From NCBI GenBank assembly GCA_009760855.2, contig WPIO01000439.1, forward strand, positions 1-46,124: a stretch of 46,124 nt of DNA, read 5' to 3'. This DNA is from Cristatella mucedo (Eukaryota; Bryozoa; Phylactolaemata; Cristatellidae). Below are positions 11,050-23,667 of the stretch, piece by piece; position 1 is the stretch's first letter, and the number at the start of each line of letters is the position of its first letter. The position numbers and the translations under genes are program-made. Under the pieces are notes generated by a model that saw only the letters and a program-made list of their open reading frames with translations, ran no database searches and had not been told where the DNA came from.

Positions 11050-12595
11050 TCATCACTCGACTATATTTCAGACAAAATTTGTGGTGGAAGACTTTCCAAG
11101 GGCAGATAGAACCACGGTTGAGTGTACCTATTAATAATTCGACATTGCCTGAGGTTAAGCTTAGGGAACTCTGTCTTCCTCCAAATTGCAAAAGACAACA
11201 ATGGATGCTATTAGAAAAATGTTGAAGCTCAAAAAGCTGCAAGGTAGAGAACAACGTATACTTAGCTACAGCTAACTCAACTGTAGAACGTGAAAGCTTA
11301 TAGTACACTTGGCGATAACCGTCGGCAAGCAGATTTGCATTATTTATCGAACAATGTAGATCTTAAACAACGCACGGGTCATCCGATACGTGAAAGGCCT
11401 CATTTTGTTACTGTTTTTTGTTCATGTCAACTCTCTGAGCTGTCTCGCTGAGATTAGCCCATAGCTAGTGCAACCAAGTCCCTGATATCGAAACATAAAC
11501 GACGTATAATGTCCAGTTATGAAAGCCTCTGAAGTACATATGTGTTAGGCCCATCTTTTGCTAAACTACATTATGAATTGGCTGTACTTTGCATGATTAA
11601 GTATACTCTCAAATAATAGCCTTGATTAGATTTTCTTAGATTGCTCTAAAGCATTGCCGTGATTTTTCAGCCAATTATTCGTACTCATAAATGGCTCTTA
11701 CCATTCAGAATCTAGACTTTTACATAATATTAAATTCATAATTTGACCATCAGGCTTTGAACATTCCCGCTTTCGTTTCAATGGCGTTCGAGCTACGAGG
11801 CAAGTTATCTTCAAGTCCTTAATATAGAATAAGTCGCTTCCTTATTCATTCTTTTTTCCAAGATATATTTGATCATTTCTAATTTAGTCGGCAGCGTTGT
11901 TCAGTGTATCAGCTGACTTCAGGGGCCATATATTTTTGAGAAATAGAAAAGCTTGAGGAGCTAGCGTTCAGACAACTTGAGCAGACATTATTGAGCCACC
12001 GATTTCAATCAAAGCAGTGAGCGAAGGAAACTGATCAAGCAAGTGAATATTTTTTTAAATTTTATTACTAATTACTCTCAGGGTTTAATCTGTAGTGAAA
12101 TGCAACTATTTTGTGTATATATATATTCACGTTTTGTATGCCCGCTGATCACCTAGAATCAGTATTCGGTCTCGTATAGCGTTCCTGCTCAATCGTACGT
12201 ACAGGCTAATGTCGAGTTTGTCTAGATGCATGACTTAAAAAGCATTGACCAAGAAATATTGTTGATATTGACATGAGAGGCAGGAATTTTTTTATTTGCA
12301 CGCAGAATCGTCCAATAATCTTGATACCCTCACTGACGCAGGGGATATGAAATTAGGAGTGCCCTAGCGAAACATGTGCCATACATTCTGTCCATGTAAA
12401 CAGTCGAGTGAGTTTCTTTCTATTTAGCACAAACTTTAAAGGATGAGCCGAGATAAGCTCAGCACTTGAACACGGTTCGAAGAAGTCTAGTTCTGATGAA
12501 GATATTGTCAATGTCAAAGACTTTCTTTGAGCCTACATCCGATAGCTTAAAAAGGGCAGGGCTTCGTAATTCACTCGGAAACTGAAGACCTGAAT
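11050..12595. other. unassigned AT-rich non-coding DNA
   Basis: No gene, RNA or repeat family recognised on either strand. Confidence 0.5.
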
Positions 12596-12725
12596 AGGTC
12601 CCGTGGTTAAGGTGCTCACTCCGACCAAGGTCTGGCTGAGGTCGTGGGATCGAGCCCTGAGGCATATGTAAAGCGCTTGAATAGAGATCATGTTCACTTG
12701 GGGCGCTATAAAAATGAATTATATG
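12596..12725 (+). mobile_element. SINE family II copy 1 (tRNA head, LINE A tail)
   Basis: Head: TGGTTAAGGTGCTCAC resembles an A box, and GGGATCGAGCCC at 12646-12657 resembles a B box. Tail: ATGTAAAGCGCTTGAATAGA then GGGGCGCTATAAAAATGAAT corresponds base for base, with substitutions, to the LINE A tail ATGTAAAGCGCCTAGAAAGA then GAGGGCGCTTTATCAAGTG. Other copies are at 21145-21285 and 33783-33932. Confidence 0.7.
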
Positions 12726-13384
12726 ACTTGCAAGTCAGACACAAAAAGATTTATAAGAAGGTAAGCAATTTGCTGGTTAATGCTGGAAGGGTCTCACATA
12801 TTGGATATTCGCGGCTCAGTGGAGATTTGTCAGACTTCTTCACAAAAACAATGTTCATATTATTGCCTTCATGAAGCCCCCCGAATAATACGATTGGCGC
12901 ATCCTAAATTGAAACCTTCCTTAAAAGATTTTCCGATCCTTCTGCATGCGTTCTGGCGACCTTAATGAGATCTAGGAAAAATAGCCCGGCTACCGGAGAC
13001 CCTAAATCCATCATCTCTGAGGTTATCACTTGCAGACAAACTTAGGCCCAGCAGTAACAGAGTTTTTATATGCTCCTCAGGAAAATGATTTGCTCAAGTT
13101 CTCCAAATCATTCATCGTTGGACTCATAATTAAAAAGCTCAGATAAGATACTGAAGTTCTTGCAACTATCACCCGATTTACATTCTTCCTTTTTCTCAGA
13201 CATTCTAGAAAAATTGTCGCAATCAGCAAGCAGCAAAAATTGAAGAGGACGAAATCTGTGAAAGTTTTAATCCAGGTACTGTTCAAGCGGCAGCACTTCA
13301 CTGAAACTGCTTCCTTCTGCATACCCAACGACATCGTATGCAGTAATAATGGCAAAAGTGTCACAGTCATAGTGCTGCAAAATC
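12726..13384. other. unassigned non-coding DNA
   Basis: No feature recognised. Short frames on both strands have no known domain. Confidence 0.45.
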
Positions 13385-14640
13385 TATCAGCTTCCTTCCG
13401 CAGCCTTGATCACTATATCCCACTTTAACGATTAAAAGCCGCTCTCAGACGTCAGCTATCAGAGCTTGTCAGACGAGGTGCTGGCGTAAGTTAAATCTCA
13501 CTTGACCGTTCGCGTTTAATCCTTGTCGTGTGGGGGTTACGTCTCATCCGCCAGATGATTCGACAGCGTAATTCTTTAAGGTTCGTCTTCGTTCCTTTGC
13601 TTTTCTCTATTTATGCTCAACATCTGGGAAAGGTGAGTCAGGCTAACGCTCATGTATGCTAATTTATCAAGCATGATATTACTCGTATGCTGACGATACT
13701 CGGCTGCTTTTTTTCGTTTAAAATGCAGAAATCTGCTGAAACGACTACTAAACTTAATGCTGGCTTTGCAGACATTTGATCTAGGATCTCGTAAATTTCC
13801 TTAAACTAAACGAAGCTGATATAAGCAGCTGCTCATAGGACACCTAAATGTGTTGCTGAAAAAAGCGGCTTTGCTCTTCTAACAGCTTAGGCTGTTTTGT
13901 GATGGCGACTATTTCCTCGAAATTTTTAGGTTTTGTCTTTGACACCTAACTAAAGTTTTGAAGGCTTTGTTGAATAACTGCCTCTACCACTAGCCATCAC
14001 TGTCTAAGATTGGGGACCTGTCTTCTATCGGATTTGCATGAAATTGAACTAGCTCTTAGGCTCTATCTCAGCTAGATTAGTCTAGTTCTCTTTCGTCTGG
14101 TCAATCTAAGAAGAAAACTAGACCCAATCAGCTTGCTGAGAATACGTTTGCAAGGCTGGTTTGCCAATCCTAGAGGTTTGACTGTGTGTGCCGTTTGCTG
14201 AAAGACCTAGGATTTCTGTCTTTTGATTAATGCATACTGAGATAACCCACAGGCCGACCATGGTTTGGCTCCTTCATACCTAGCTAAACTGCTGCACCCG
14301 TTTATAAAAGCTCAAGCCTTTAGATCATGTTATGGACAATAAACTAGCAGTTCGATTCCTCCACCTAAAGGGCATCCCAGACCGAAAATTTTGCTTCTCA
14401 GGTCCAAGACTGTGGAACTCGCCTCCACTACTCATAAGCAACCACGTGTACGCTCGAGCTTCGACTACGTCATATCCTACTCAGCCGTTCTGCCTTAGTT
14501 CTTCCATGTTAATCCCTTTCTCGACTGCTCCCCTGACTCAGTTGACCTTCTCGCTTTGACTTTTTTTGGTCATACGTAGTCTGCTGGCAACTGAATGCCT
14601 ACCAGAGGCCATTTAGGCTGTGAGCACCTTGACTAAATTG
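13385..14640 (+). mobile_element. LINE B copy 2, highly degenerate
   Basis: Plus-strand LINE B relic. The YADD region survives near 13680 as YYSYADDTRL, following a stop. The C-terminal part gives GLAPSYLAKLLH-like and DNKLAVRFLHLKGIPDRKF pieces (14280-14400) that align with copy B5 (MDNKLAVPFSRLKTIGDRS). It ends near CTACCAGAGGCCATTTAGGCTGTGAG, the LINE B 3' UTR, without a clean tail. Confidence 0.75.
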
Positions 14641-14644
14641 ACCT

Positions 14645-15010
14645 GCGCAAAACCCAAATATTGCTTGTGGATTTATATGGTCACATAAAGAGATGCGTTG
14701 TGTTAAATTACACATCTGTTGAATCTGCATTTAATCTCGCTTTCTTATTTCGATGTGACCTTTCATTAGACGACAACATCAGCTTCACAGTCAAGTCTGC
14801 CTACCTTTAGCTATGTACGATTGCTAAAAGTCGGGCTTGCTTAGAAGGTATACCATATAAACATGGGTTATTTAATTAAAGAAATATCATTTTTGACTTC
14901 TGTAAATCACTAATAGCTGGTCATTTGGCCCCTGCAATCAGCCGTTTACAGTAATTGCGAAAACCGGCAGCTAGGCTCGCAAGTTGCCACATGACTTGTC
15001 ACCGACCTGG
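14645..15010 (+). mobile_element. LINE A-like fragment, plus strand
   Basis: Conceptual pieces CDLSLDDNISFTVKSAYL, IAKSRACLEG, FDFCKSLIAG and PAARLASCHMT match in order the C-terminal half of the LINE A frame (SDLSFDDHISS..., DFCNSLLTGLPACAI, NSAARLVCRER...CHIT). Broken and partial; it may belong to a third related family. Confidence 0.55.
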
Positions 15011-15089
15011 TCTGGTGCCTAGGCAAACAAGGCAAACAAGGCCTTCACGGTTTTGTCATCCACTTTTGTATCCCTACATTATTCTGCTC

Positions 15090-15200
15090 CAGACTAATAC
15101 TAATATTAATTATAACATTAAGAATGTATTTGTATAGTGCCCTTAGACGAATGAATACCTTTCAAAGTATTTAACACATGCTGCTTTAAAAGCGTTACCA
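15090..15200 (-). repeat. possible remnant of a LINE A or SINE II 3' tail
   Basis: TTGTATAGTGCCCTTAG followed by TATTTAACACATGCTGC resembles the plus-strand sense of the LINE A tail, with many differences and an upstream run of ATTAAT repeats. Weak call. Confidence 0.3.
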
Positions 15201-16004
15201 AACGACTCGTCACGACATCCGAAAGCAGCAGGCATAGTGTAAAAAGAAGCCCAGTTTTCATCTACAGATGGAGGCCGCGGACTCACGGTTTTGGTTGTGA
15301 CCACTCAATCTATCCTTGCGGCAAATTTAAATTGTATCCTGAAACAACCATGTGGCTACTAAAGCTCGTGTCTTGAAGCAACAGTAACTGGTCGTGACCA
15401 AGGGCTTGAAGTGCCCACGAAACAGAAGGGTATGAAAATCGCTTATGAGTCGATCAAGTCGTTAACGAAGAATGAATTGCTAATTTCTATCGGTAAAAAC
15501 CCACACATATGGCAGTCAAATCTGTCGGCAGCATAAGCTCTGAAACACCTCGAATTTATTTGAAACATTTAAATCAATCCTTCCTCTGAGGCTGCAATAA
15601 TCGACACTCGATTCAGAGATAGCCAATCTCAGCTAAGACTTCTGATGAGATATCTTGCCCTGCTTTATTGGTTACTGAGTCGGAATGACTTCACCAAGAC
15701 ATTTCAGTTGGTGCATACTTTTATGAATAACTAGACTCTAATATGTTGCAATTTCTGTTTGGATAGGCAGCCATCTAAGCATCAGATATTTAGAGGATTA
15801 GCTCCATGCTAACTGAAGCCGGATTAAGGGGTTAATCGCTATAGTACGAAGGATTAAAAAAGTAATAAAAAATAAAATATTCCTTGACGATGGCATGACA
15901 TTTAATTTTACATAGCCGTGAGAAATTTAATGTTTAACCAGCTGTTTCTAAGCTGAGGCAGAGCCAAAAAAAAAGCTTTTTCGGTGCAAAAACCGACACT
16001 TGTA
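15201..16004. other. unassigned AT-rich non-coding DNA
   Basis: Nothing recognisable seen on either strand. Confidence 0.45.
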
Positions 16005-16385
16005 GGTACTATAAATTAACGTAACGTATCCCAGTCTGCAATTCCACAAAGCCATAAGTACTATATGAATGTTACGTAGGGGAGTCGTGTATAGCCTACT
16101 CGCAGCCAAAGCGGCTTTCGGTACACAATCGGTAGACAGCAGACTTCATCTCACGCAACGAAGAGAAAGTGGGAAGCATAGAACAGTCAGGAGAGCTGTG
16201 TAGGTAGTGAGTAGCATAGAAGTAGCAGCTCAGGACCGCTGAAAAGGATGTGCCATAGTCGGCAGTAGGAGAGTAGTTGTCATTGCTTAAGAATCGTGGG
16301 AGCGAGTGATACAGTTTAGAACCTGCAGAGCAGCTACAGCTTTTGTCGCCGACGGTCTGTAGGTGGTTGTGTGGCTAATGACCCT
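16005..16385 (-). mobile_element. LINE B copy 3, 3' end
   Basis: Minus-strand 3' end of LINE B. TTCCACAAAGCCATAA, AGCGGCTTTCGGTAC, CAACGAAGAGAAAGTGGGAA and GTCGCCGACGGTCTGTA match copies B4 (19345-20425) and B7 (45816 on). The tail is decayed (TAACGTAACGTAT near 16018). Strongly 5'-truncated. Confidence 0.8.
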
Positions 16386-16719
16386 GAAGGCTGTCATCAA
16401 AGGTTTACACCCTCATTCTGAAGCTAACCATGGCTGTTACCCTCCGAATAAATAGTTTGTACACCCACAAATAATTCTAGCTAACTCAGTCCTAAAGTCA
16501 AACCTGCTGCCGACCCAAATCCCCTTTGAGCTTTTTCTAACTTAATTAATTAGTTAAATAATTCACTGGCTTTTTCTAGGCTTCGGCAGTCTTGAACTCT
16601 AGATTCAGTCCGATCGAGTGGTTATGTGGAGTTGAAGTTTAAAGCCTAAGCATTAACATGGTGAACAATTGTCAGAGAGAAGTCGGAACTGGACATGTGC
16701 AGCCTTTCATGTCAGTTGT

Positions 16720-16850
16720 CAGCCCTGACGGCCATGACCATGCAAGGTGGGTACTTCTCGCTATCTTCGTGTCGACGTCGCAGGTTCGAATCGTGCCGTG
16801 TGCGATTAGCCATAAAAGGCCCTTCGGTTGCTACATAAAACAATCTGTTA
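16720..16850 (+). mobile_element. SINE family I copy 2
   Basis: B box GGTTCGAATCG at 16783-16793 preceded by GTCGACGTCGCA, then a body CATAAAAGGCCCTTCGGTTG and an end AATCTGTTAAATCAG matching copy 1 at 8684-8856. The A box is weaker. Confidence 0.6.
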
Positions 16851-16859
16851 AATCAGGTA

Positions 16860-19344
16860 ATATGTCATAAGTTGAATAGTTCTTGATAACTTTCGGGGTA
16901 GGTATAGGATGAGCTTCATTGCTTGGTAATTATTTAGACATTGGGAATATTTATACAGTACGCTACTTGTAATACCATACCACTGATAGGAAGAACGAAT
17001 TTTCTGTGACTGGTTAATATTCTTACTATTATTGTGAAATCAATCACTGCTACCTCTGCTAATCTGCAATTGTGTCATATTCAAACTAATTTGTGTAGCA
17101 CGTTCTGTCATTACAGTGCAATGTCATATGCTTGCATCTTGGACAAGTGATTCGGCAAGAAGTTTCTCTTAGATTGCGTGAATTTGCAAGACCTTTCTGT
17201 TCATTTAAGGTTGTTTCTGAAAGCTGACCACTTTAAATATTGCGATGATTAAATAATCTGTGGCAACAACTTAATAATGAGCTACATGGAACCTTAGCAA
17301 TTGCAAACGAGCCCTTTCCGTACAGCAGCATATAATTAAAATCCTTTCGGGATTGAGCATGATAAGGTACCTAAGTTGGCCTGTCAAGAATGCGAAATAT
17401 GCAGGAACTTTACGCTCTACTTTGTAGTCACTCACGAGATTAGGAGTGCATGCAAAGTCAGCCAGCCGATTTTAGTTCCTAAAGATATGTGCTAAAATCT
17501 TCACTGTACTCAACGGGCTTCATAAGTTGAGTACATGGCATCCCGGGCCAAATTTGAAAGGCATTACCGGACTTCAACTTGATAAAAAAAAAGTCGCATT
17601 TGACATTAGTTGTGCAGCTGTTGTTGACTAAACGATTGGTCAATGTTTTGTAATTTTTGCCTTGAGATTTTTAGATTTCAGATATTTTCAAACGTCAATT
17701 CAGAATTGGTTGTACATTTATTGCAGTCACATTTCCCTCGTCTCGTGCCTTCTTGCAAATCGCTTACCAGAACTTCTCAAAGCAACAAGTTCTATATTTG
17801 CATTGAAGCGTTTTACCTGATCATTTTAAGTCTTCCCCTTCAGTTGCATTAAGTTGACTTTCTTCGACTGCTACTTAATAAAGAGGCTCTGCAAGTAGCG
17901 TCGCTTTAATAACCTTAATTATCTCGGCTTAAATTGCAAAAGTAGCCTGTGGGTAACTAACAAAGTCGTTTCGTACTTTAAGTAAAGTCAGGACTTTGTG
18001 TAACGCTTCGTGCGTTAACGTAACGTTTTGTCACCATCGACTTGCACTGGTTTACTTTAGATGTTATTATTCACCCTTTTAATACAGCAAATGAAAAAAG
18101 CATGCGTCCCAGATAATTCATTCAATAAATCAATTATCGTCCACATTGCAACCCTACTTTCAAAGGAAGCTGTAGAGTTCTTGAGACATTTGTAAGGAAA
18201 GTCAGTGCTAATATACAAAGTCAGTTGTATTCTGGGATATTAGCTGAGCTAGAAAAAGGGATAGCGAATGGTTCAGCGGCTTAAGAAGCCCGCACAAGAT
18301 GAGCAACAGAGGATTGAACTGATGAGCAACAGAGGATGAAGCCGAACAGAGGAGCCGAAGAAAACTTCTGTACATGACGATGACGGAATCGGGCACCTTC
18401 TCATGTGACCAGCGGATCAAGTGAACATCAGACCACAGAGTTCGAATGATTATCCTAATTATTTCAAATTGAACTGATAGCCCAAAGCTTATCCCTGTGG
18501 CTAGGAAATACTGACATGGGTTCACCAGCTCAGATGGTGGCGTCCAAATCTTCTTGCTTGCGAATCTTGCATTTCACAGTTAAGATTTTGCGAACCGTTG
18601 GTTGATCGGACAATAGCTACAATAATAACAGCTCGATTAAAAAATGAAAGACGCGTTTTTAAACGGATTGGTTCATTAACCAATCTAGCGGCCATTTCAT
18701 CCATGCTTGTATCTTTTTATACCTTTTCGTTCTTCTTTTGTTATCGTATTTATTTTCTCCAGCTTATCCTACTTTATAGTAATAGTTAGGTTGAAGTAAA
18801 CTCTATTTTTAATTCTATCTTATATAAATCTTACCTATAATCTAAATATTTTGTATTCTTTGCTTAACATTAGAAGCATTAAAAATCGTATTTTTTACCA
18901 TAAATTGCAGTTGCAAGCAAGACAGGGTATAACTTTAACCAATCCCTCAAGATTCGAAAAATATAGCAATGTTTCTGTGCTTCAAATTTACTAAAGGACA
19001 AAAAAATTAATATAGAATTGATAATTCTGAACTTTGAAATATTAGAAAACACATCACTCGATATAGTTCCTAACTAAGCAGATGCTTTGGCCACCATACT
19101 GAAAACAGCTCTCAAAAAACAGTTCTATAACGTCGCTCTAAAACTTTTTTATGATTGATTTCCTCAGTTAAAGAAAGGTTGCCTATATTATAGTAAAAAA
19201 TCTTGTTCAGCTAATTGTTCAGATGTTCTGCTTAAATTCTTTTTAAAGATAATTACAAATATAGGCATTGTAGACCTTTCTGAATTTCATTTTTGGCATA
19301 GTTTCATTTGACTTTACTTGCATGCGTATGATCATCATTTTTCG
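16860..19344. other. unassigned AT-rich non-coding DNA
   Basis: No gene or element recognised over about 2.5 kb. A 23-bp tandem duplication with the motif GATGAGCAACAGAGGAT starts at 18298 and 18321. Frames such as 18208-18525 minus have no known domain. Confidence 0.5.
18298..18343. repeat. 23-bp tandem duplication
   Basis: GATGAGCAACAGAGGAT begins at 18298 and again at 18321. Confidence 0.8.
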
Positions 19345-20425
19345 ACACGGTATATGTATCTCAATATGTAACTCCACAAAGCCGTAAAGACTATATGAGT
19401 GTTTCGCATGAGAGTCGTGTATAGCCCACTTACAGCCTAAGCGGGTTTCCATATGCATTCGGTAGCCATGAAACCTCGTCTCACGTAACGAAGAGAAAGT
19501 GGGAAGCGTAGCAGAGTCAGGAAAGCAGTTAAGGCCGTGAGCAGCATGGAAATATCAGATCAAGACCCCTGAAAAGGATGAGCCGTAGTCGGCAGCTGTA
19601 GTGCAGTTGTCGTTGCGTAAGAAGTGTGGAAGCGAGTTCCACAGTCTAGGACCTTCAGAGCTAAAGCTTCTGTCTCCGACGGTCTTTAAGCTGAGGATTT
19701 GAGCAGCTAATTTAGTGTCCAAACAGGACCTGACGTCGCGAAGAGGCTGAAACAGGTGCAGCAGTTCAGCTAGGTACGAAGGGCCCAAGCCGTGGCAGGC
19801 CTTGCAGGTCACTGTAAGAACTTTGCTCTGTATTCGTTGATCAACCGCATCCATATCCTAGCTCTTGCAACAAAGGAGACTCGTGCTCAAATCTCTGGGA
19901 CTTGGAGACTAGCCATACTCATAGTTAACTGCAGTGACCTAGTTGCGTTCTTTGGTAGCCCAGCCAAAAGGAAATTACAATAATCAAGCCGAGACAGAAC
20001 TAAGGAGCGAGTTAAATTTTTTGCAAGCCACTGTGGAAGTCAGATCCTCATCTTAGATAGAAATCGGCGTGATGGCTAGCTGTAGAAGCAGTCTTCTGAA
20101 TGACGCTTTTAAAATTTAGGCACCTGTTGAAAACGACACATAGATTTCGGGCAGGTGGTGATTGTAGCACAACAGCATCACGTATGAGAAGAGCAAAGCC
20201 TTCTAATTAAGCCACAAGCTTAGGCTGTCCTATGAGCAGCAGTTTGGTTTTATTGTCATTTAGTTTCACGAGATTTTCCTACATCCATCAGCATCAAACT
20301 TCGGCAAGTCAAGCATTCACTTTCTCTGTTGCTTCAGAAGATACCGACGGCTTGAATGACAAATACAGCTGAGCATCATCAGCATAAAAGTATGATATCC
20401 TATTCCATGGGCCTTATATACAAAT
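19345..20425 (-). mobile_element. LINE B copy 4
   Basis: Minus-strand LINE B covering the 3' UTR, the C-terminal part of ORF2 and up to the YADD region (about 20395, TTTTATGCTGATGATGCTCA on the minus strand). The frame 19854-19555 (minus) holds VLTVTCKACHGLGPSYLAEL, SCLDTKLAAQILSLK and GDRSFSSEGPRLWNSL, the typical C-terminal RT tail of L2/CR1 elements. Several frameshifts; the best C-terminal reference for family B here. Confidence 0.85.
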
Positions 20426-20429
20426 GTGG

Positions 20430-21140
20430 CTCACACTCAAACTTAGAGGTGCTGCCAGAGATAGCTGTGGTTTTCGTGGGACAGTTTTAGATTGTCAACT
20501 TAGATTCTCCTTTATTTTAGTGCCATGACTAAAGTAAGTTTCCTTGCAGGAATAACACTTTGGTGAATTCTTTGCTGTTCTTACTCCGTAACTTTCAAGC
20601 TTAAAGGCGTAAGGCAAGCTCTTGTCTTACGACTTTCTCTTTAGGCAATCAGAAGAAGCCCTTTAAAAAGGTTGCTATTATATATCCTTGTGAATCAACA
20701 CGGCATTGACAGTAGTAGAGCAAGGTCCTAAAGAAGAGAGACCTTTTCATTGGTTTCTGGGTGCTGTATACAGTCTTTGCTGCTTTTGCCTCGACATTAC
20801 AGGGGACTTCTTGGGTTATTTATGAAGGGAGAGCTTAGAGTATTTTCCAACTGATGTAATGGATAAAGTAACAAGTCGATTAATGTTGCTGCACATCTCA
20901 TGTTCAACAAGCAAAGCTGGCAACATCACCATCCGTAACCGTAAACAATACTGCATTCCTCACTTCGAAAGTACACATTTTTTTGCAATAAATACACGTG
21001 CCCTTTGAGTACATTATTTTTCCACAGCCGTTTAGAAACCTGACTTGGCGTACCTAATAAAAACAGAAACAGATCCAAAATGTAAGCATTCCAGCAGCGA
21101 GACCGAGTTTTAATCAATATTCTTGGTCACCCCACTGGTT
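20430..21140. other. unassigned non-coding DNA
   Basis: Nothing recognised. Confidence 0.45.
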
Positions 21141-21144
21141 TATC

Positions 21145-21285
21145 TTTGTGGTAACAGTGCTCACCCTAACCCAGATCAAAGTTAGTGTATTTTATGACTG
21201 GGATTATGGGCTCTAGCCTGTGTGAAGCACCGGTATAGAGACTCTGATCTGTTAGGGCACTATATAAGTGAATAATCATTTTGGA
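21145..21285 (+). mobile_element. SINE family II copy 2, diverged
   Basis: Head TGGTAACAGTGCTCACC, B-box-like GGGATTATGGGCTC, and tail GAGACTCTGATCTGTTAG then GGCACTATATAAGTGAATAA align in order with SINE II copy 1. Older and more diverged than the other two copies. Confidence 0.5.
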
Positions 21286-23599
21286 CCACTTATTTTGCGT
21301 GTATTAGTCAACACTCCGGGAATGTGAATAACTCTAAAATTCAAGGACATCTGAATAGCATGCCGTCTTTGCAATAGAAATATTCACCATCCATGTCAAA
21401 CTTTGGATCTCAGAAGGTGTTGGCTTAAAAGGTAAATGTACTGGATTGCCTTGACTTGGGAAATTTATTCGTTCCGTAATGGAGCTCATAACTCAAATTA
21501 ATATTACGTCAAATCAACTGAAAAAGAGGAAATGAATTAAAACTCCATTAATCCGCTATAATTGTTTGACGTTAGCGTTCAAGTCTTTTTAAAATCTGCT
21601 AATAAATAACGAATATTGTATAAGAACACGTTGCAATAGCATGAACTGCAGTTAACCGGCTTTTCGCGTGAAATGCACGGCATTCACCTTGGATGTCGGA
21701 TGACTTGAAGTTTGAGGGAGTTGGAGGAGAAGGGTTGAAATGAATAAGTGAACATTTTTTCATTGGTTTCCGTCCGTTTCCTAATACAATTCTCTCATTC
21801 ATCAGCAGGTGTTTTTGATCAATACCCGTGGATTAAGTCCAATAGGTTTTCAGCGTTTTTTCCTCGATTTCTAAATAACTCGGAAAAGAGTTAGGCAAGC
21901 GTCACTGAATAGTTCTGTCGCACACCAAACTGCAACCTCGTGTTGGTGTTTGTTTAGAATGAAGTCTGAAAGTTTCTCCCACATTCCTAATATTTTTCTA
22001 ACAAACCTGCAGAGATAACCTCATCCTAAACACCTTGTTCTTGCAAACCCGTGTGCTACTGCATACATAGCTGCCTCAGCTTCTCTTCTGTTAGCTTCTA
22101 GAAGTTCTCCTCGATGAGCTCGTTGAAGTCATCTTTATTCATGTCCAGGCCCATAGCCTTGCTGCGAGATACGATCTCCAGCACCACAAGTCTTTCAAAG
22201 TCTGTTTCAGACCCTAAACTCGGGCTTCAGCTTCTTCCATTAAGAACTCGAGGTCCAACTTGTTACAACCGGCCAGGCCACATCGACGATTCTTAGGCTA
22301 GTTTCGATGTTATAGTGGTCTTTTGAGAGTTTTCGACGTGTGAGGTTTGCGAACCCAGTCATCTCAAAGCAGCGGCGAAACAGATCCTTGACGATGAGCC
22401 TCCCGAAATTGGAAATCACCCGCTAGTCCATGGGCTGCAGGATAGGGGATGCATTTAGTGGAGGGTAGATAACCTTGATGAACCTGAACTCGTCGAGGAT
22501 GCGAGGATCTTTAAGGGAAGATTAGTCAGCGGGTGCATTGTAGAGGACGAGAAGGTTTTGTAAGACTATAAGATTCTCCTCGAAATATTTCTTAACATCA
22601 AAACTAGAGAGCACATTCATAATGTCCACATAGAACTACCTGGTGTCACCGCTCCCTCGAGTTTGCCCTTCACATGCAATGTATTCATAATATTTATAAA
22701 ATACTAAAAAATTTAAAAATTTAAAAACTTAAATGTAAAAAGGTAGAAATGTAAAATCATGTGCAGTTCTTCTTTCACATTCTCACGTGACTTAAAGACT
22801 CTAGGATTTACAAACGATAAACGAGCAGTAGCTTAACCTTTCAGTCGCCCTCACTTTGGTGGATGGCGCGAGGGTCAGCAGATCCTTTACGGGTTTTCGG
22901 CCAGCCATCCTATTCTCCTCTGCCATCACATGAGTTCTCTTGGCATCTTCTCCCTGAAGAGTAATGTCTCGTCGCAGTTCAAGACTTTCTTTGGGGATAC
23001 ATCGTACTGCTGCCATTAAACCAGCCAATTTTGCGATGTAATCCCTAGCTGCCCTCATATCCTCGCTCGCTTCCTCACCATGCATGACAACATAATGAAT
23101 GCAGATCCTCTTTTTAGCATTCTTGGACTTTAGCATTCTAGCCCCACGGGCTTTCAGCCGCTCCTCCGATGCCTCGCCCGTCGGAATACCTGGGGTCTGC
23201 TGCAGAAAATCGAAGTAAATGGTTCTTGCCTTTTACAAATTATCCTAAATCACAGTAGGGGCTACAGTAGTTCTCAACCTTCCTAACACCGCGACCCTTT
23301 AATACATATATAATTATAATATTAAAATATAGTTCCTCATGTTGTGGTGACCCCCAAAATGGAATTATCGTGCGCAAAATGAGGAAGTGCATGTTTTCCG
23401 ATGGTCTTAGGACATTCCCCCGGACTTTCCCTCGGAAATCTCCCCCACTCAACCTTGAAAATCCCCCTCGGTCATTTCCCCCTTGTGTAGGACATTCCGC
23501 CTCCCCGGTGGAGCATTTCCTCCCCTTCCGTATGGAAATGTCATTATCTAAATTGTCTTGTGTACATATCTTGTAAAGATATTCTATAGTATAAAATAG

Positions 23600-23667
23600 A
23601 TAACATAGTCTTACATTGTAGTCAGTAGAGATCATAACATAGTCTTACATTGTAGTCAGTAGACATC
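23600..23667. repeat. 34-bp tandem duplication
   Basis: ATAACATAGTCTTACATTGT and its continuation begin at 23600 and again at 23634, nearly identical, which suggests a recent duplication. Confidence 0.9.

Noticed and set aside
18208-18525. 105-codon hydrophobic minus-strand frame
   Set aside because: No known domain, isolated, contains a local tandem duplication; chance frame in AT-rich DNA.
22801-23136. Independent small host gene on the minus strand
   Set aside because: The frame (HYVVMHGEEASED, ENRMAGRKPVKD) is an internal part of the Tigger transposase relic.
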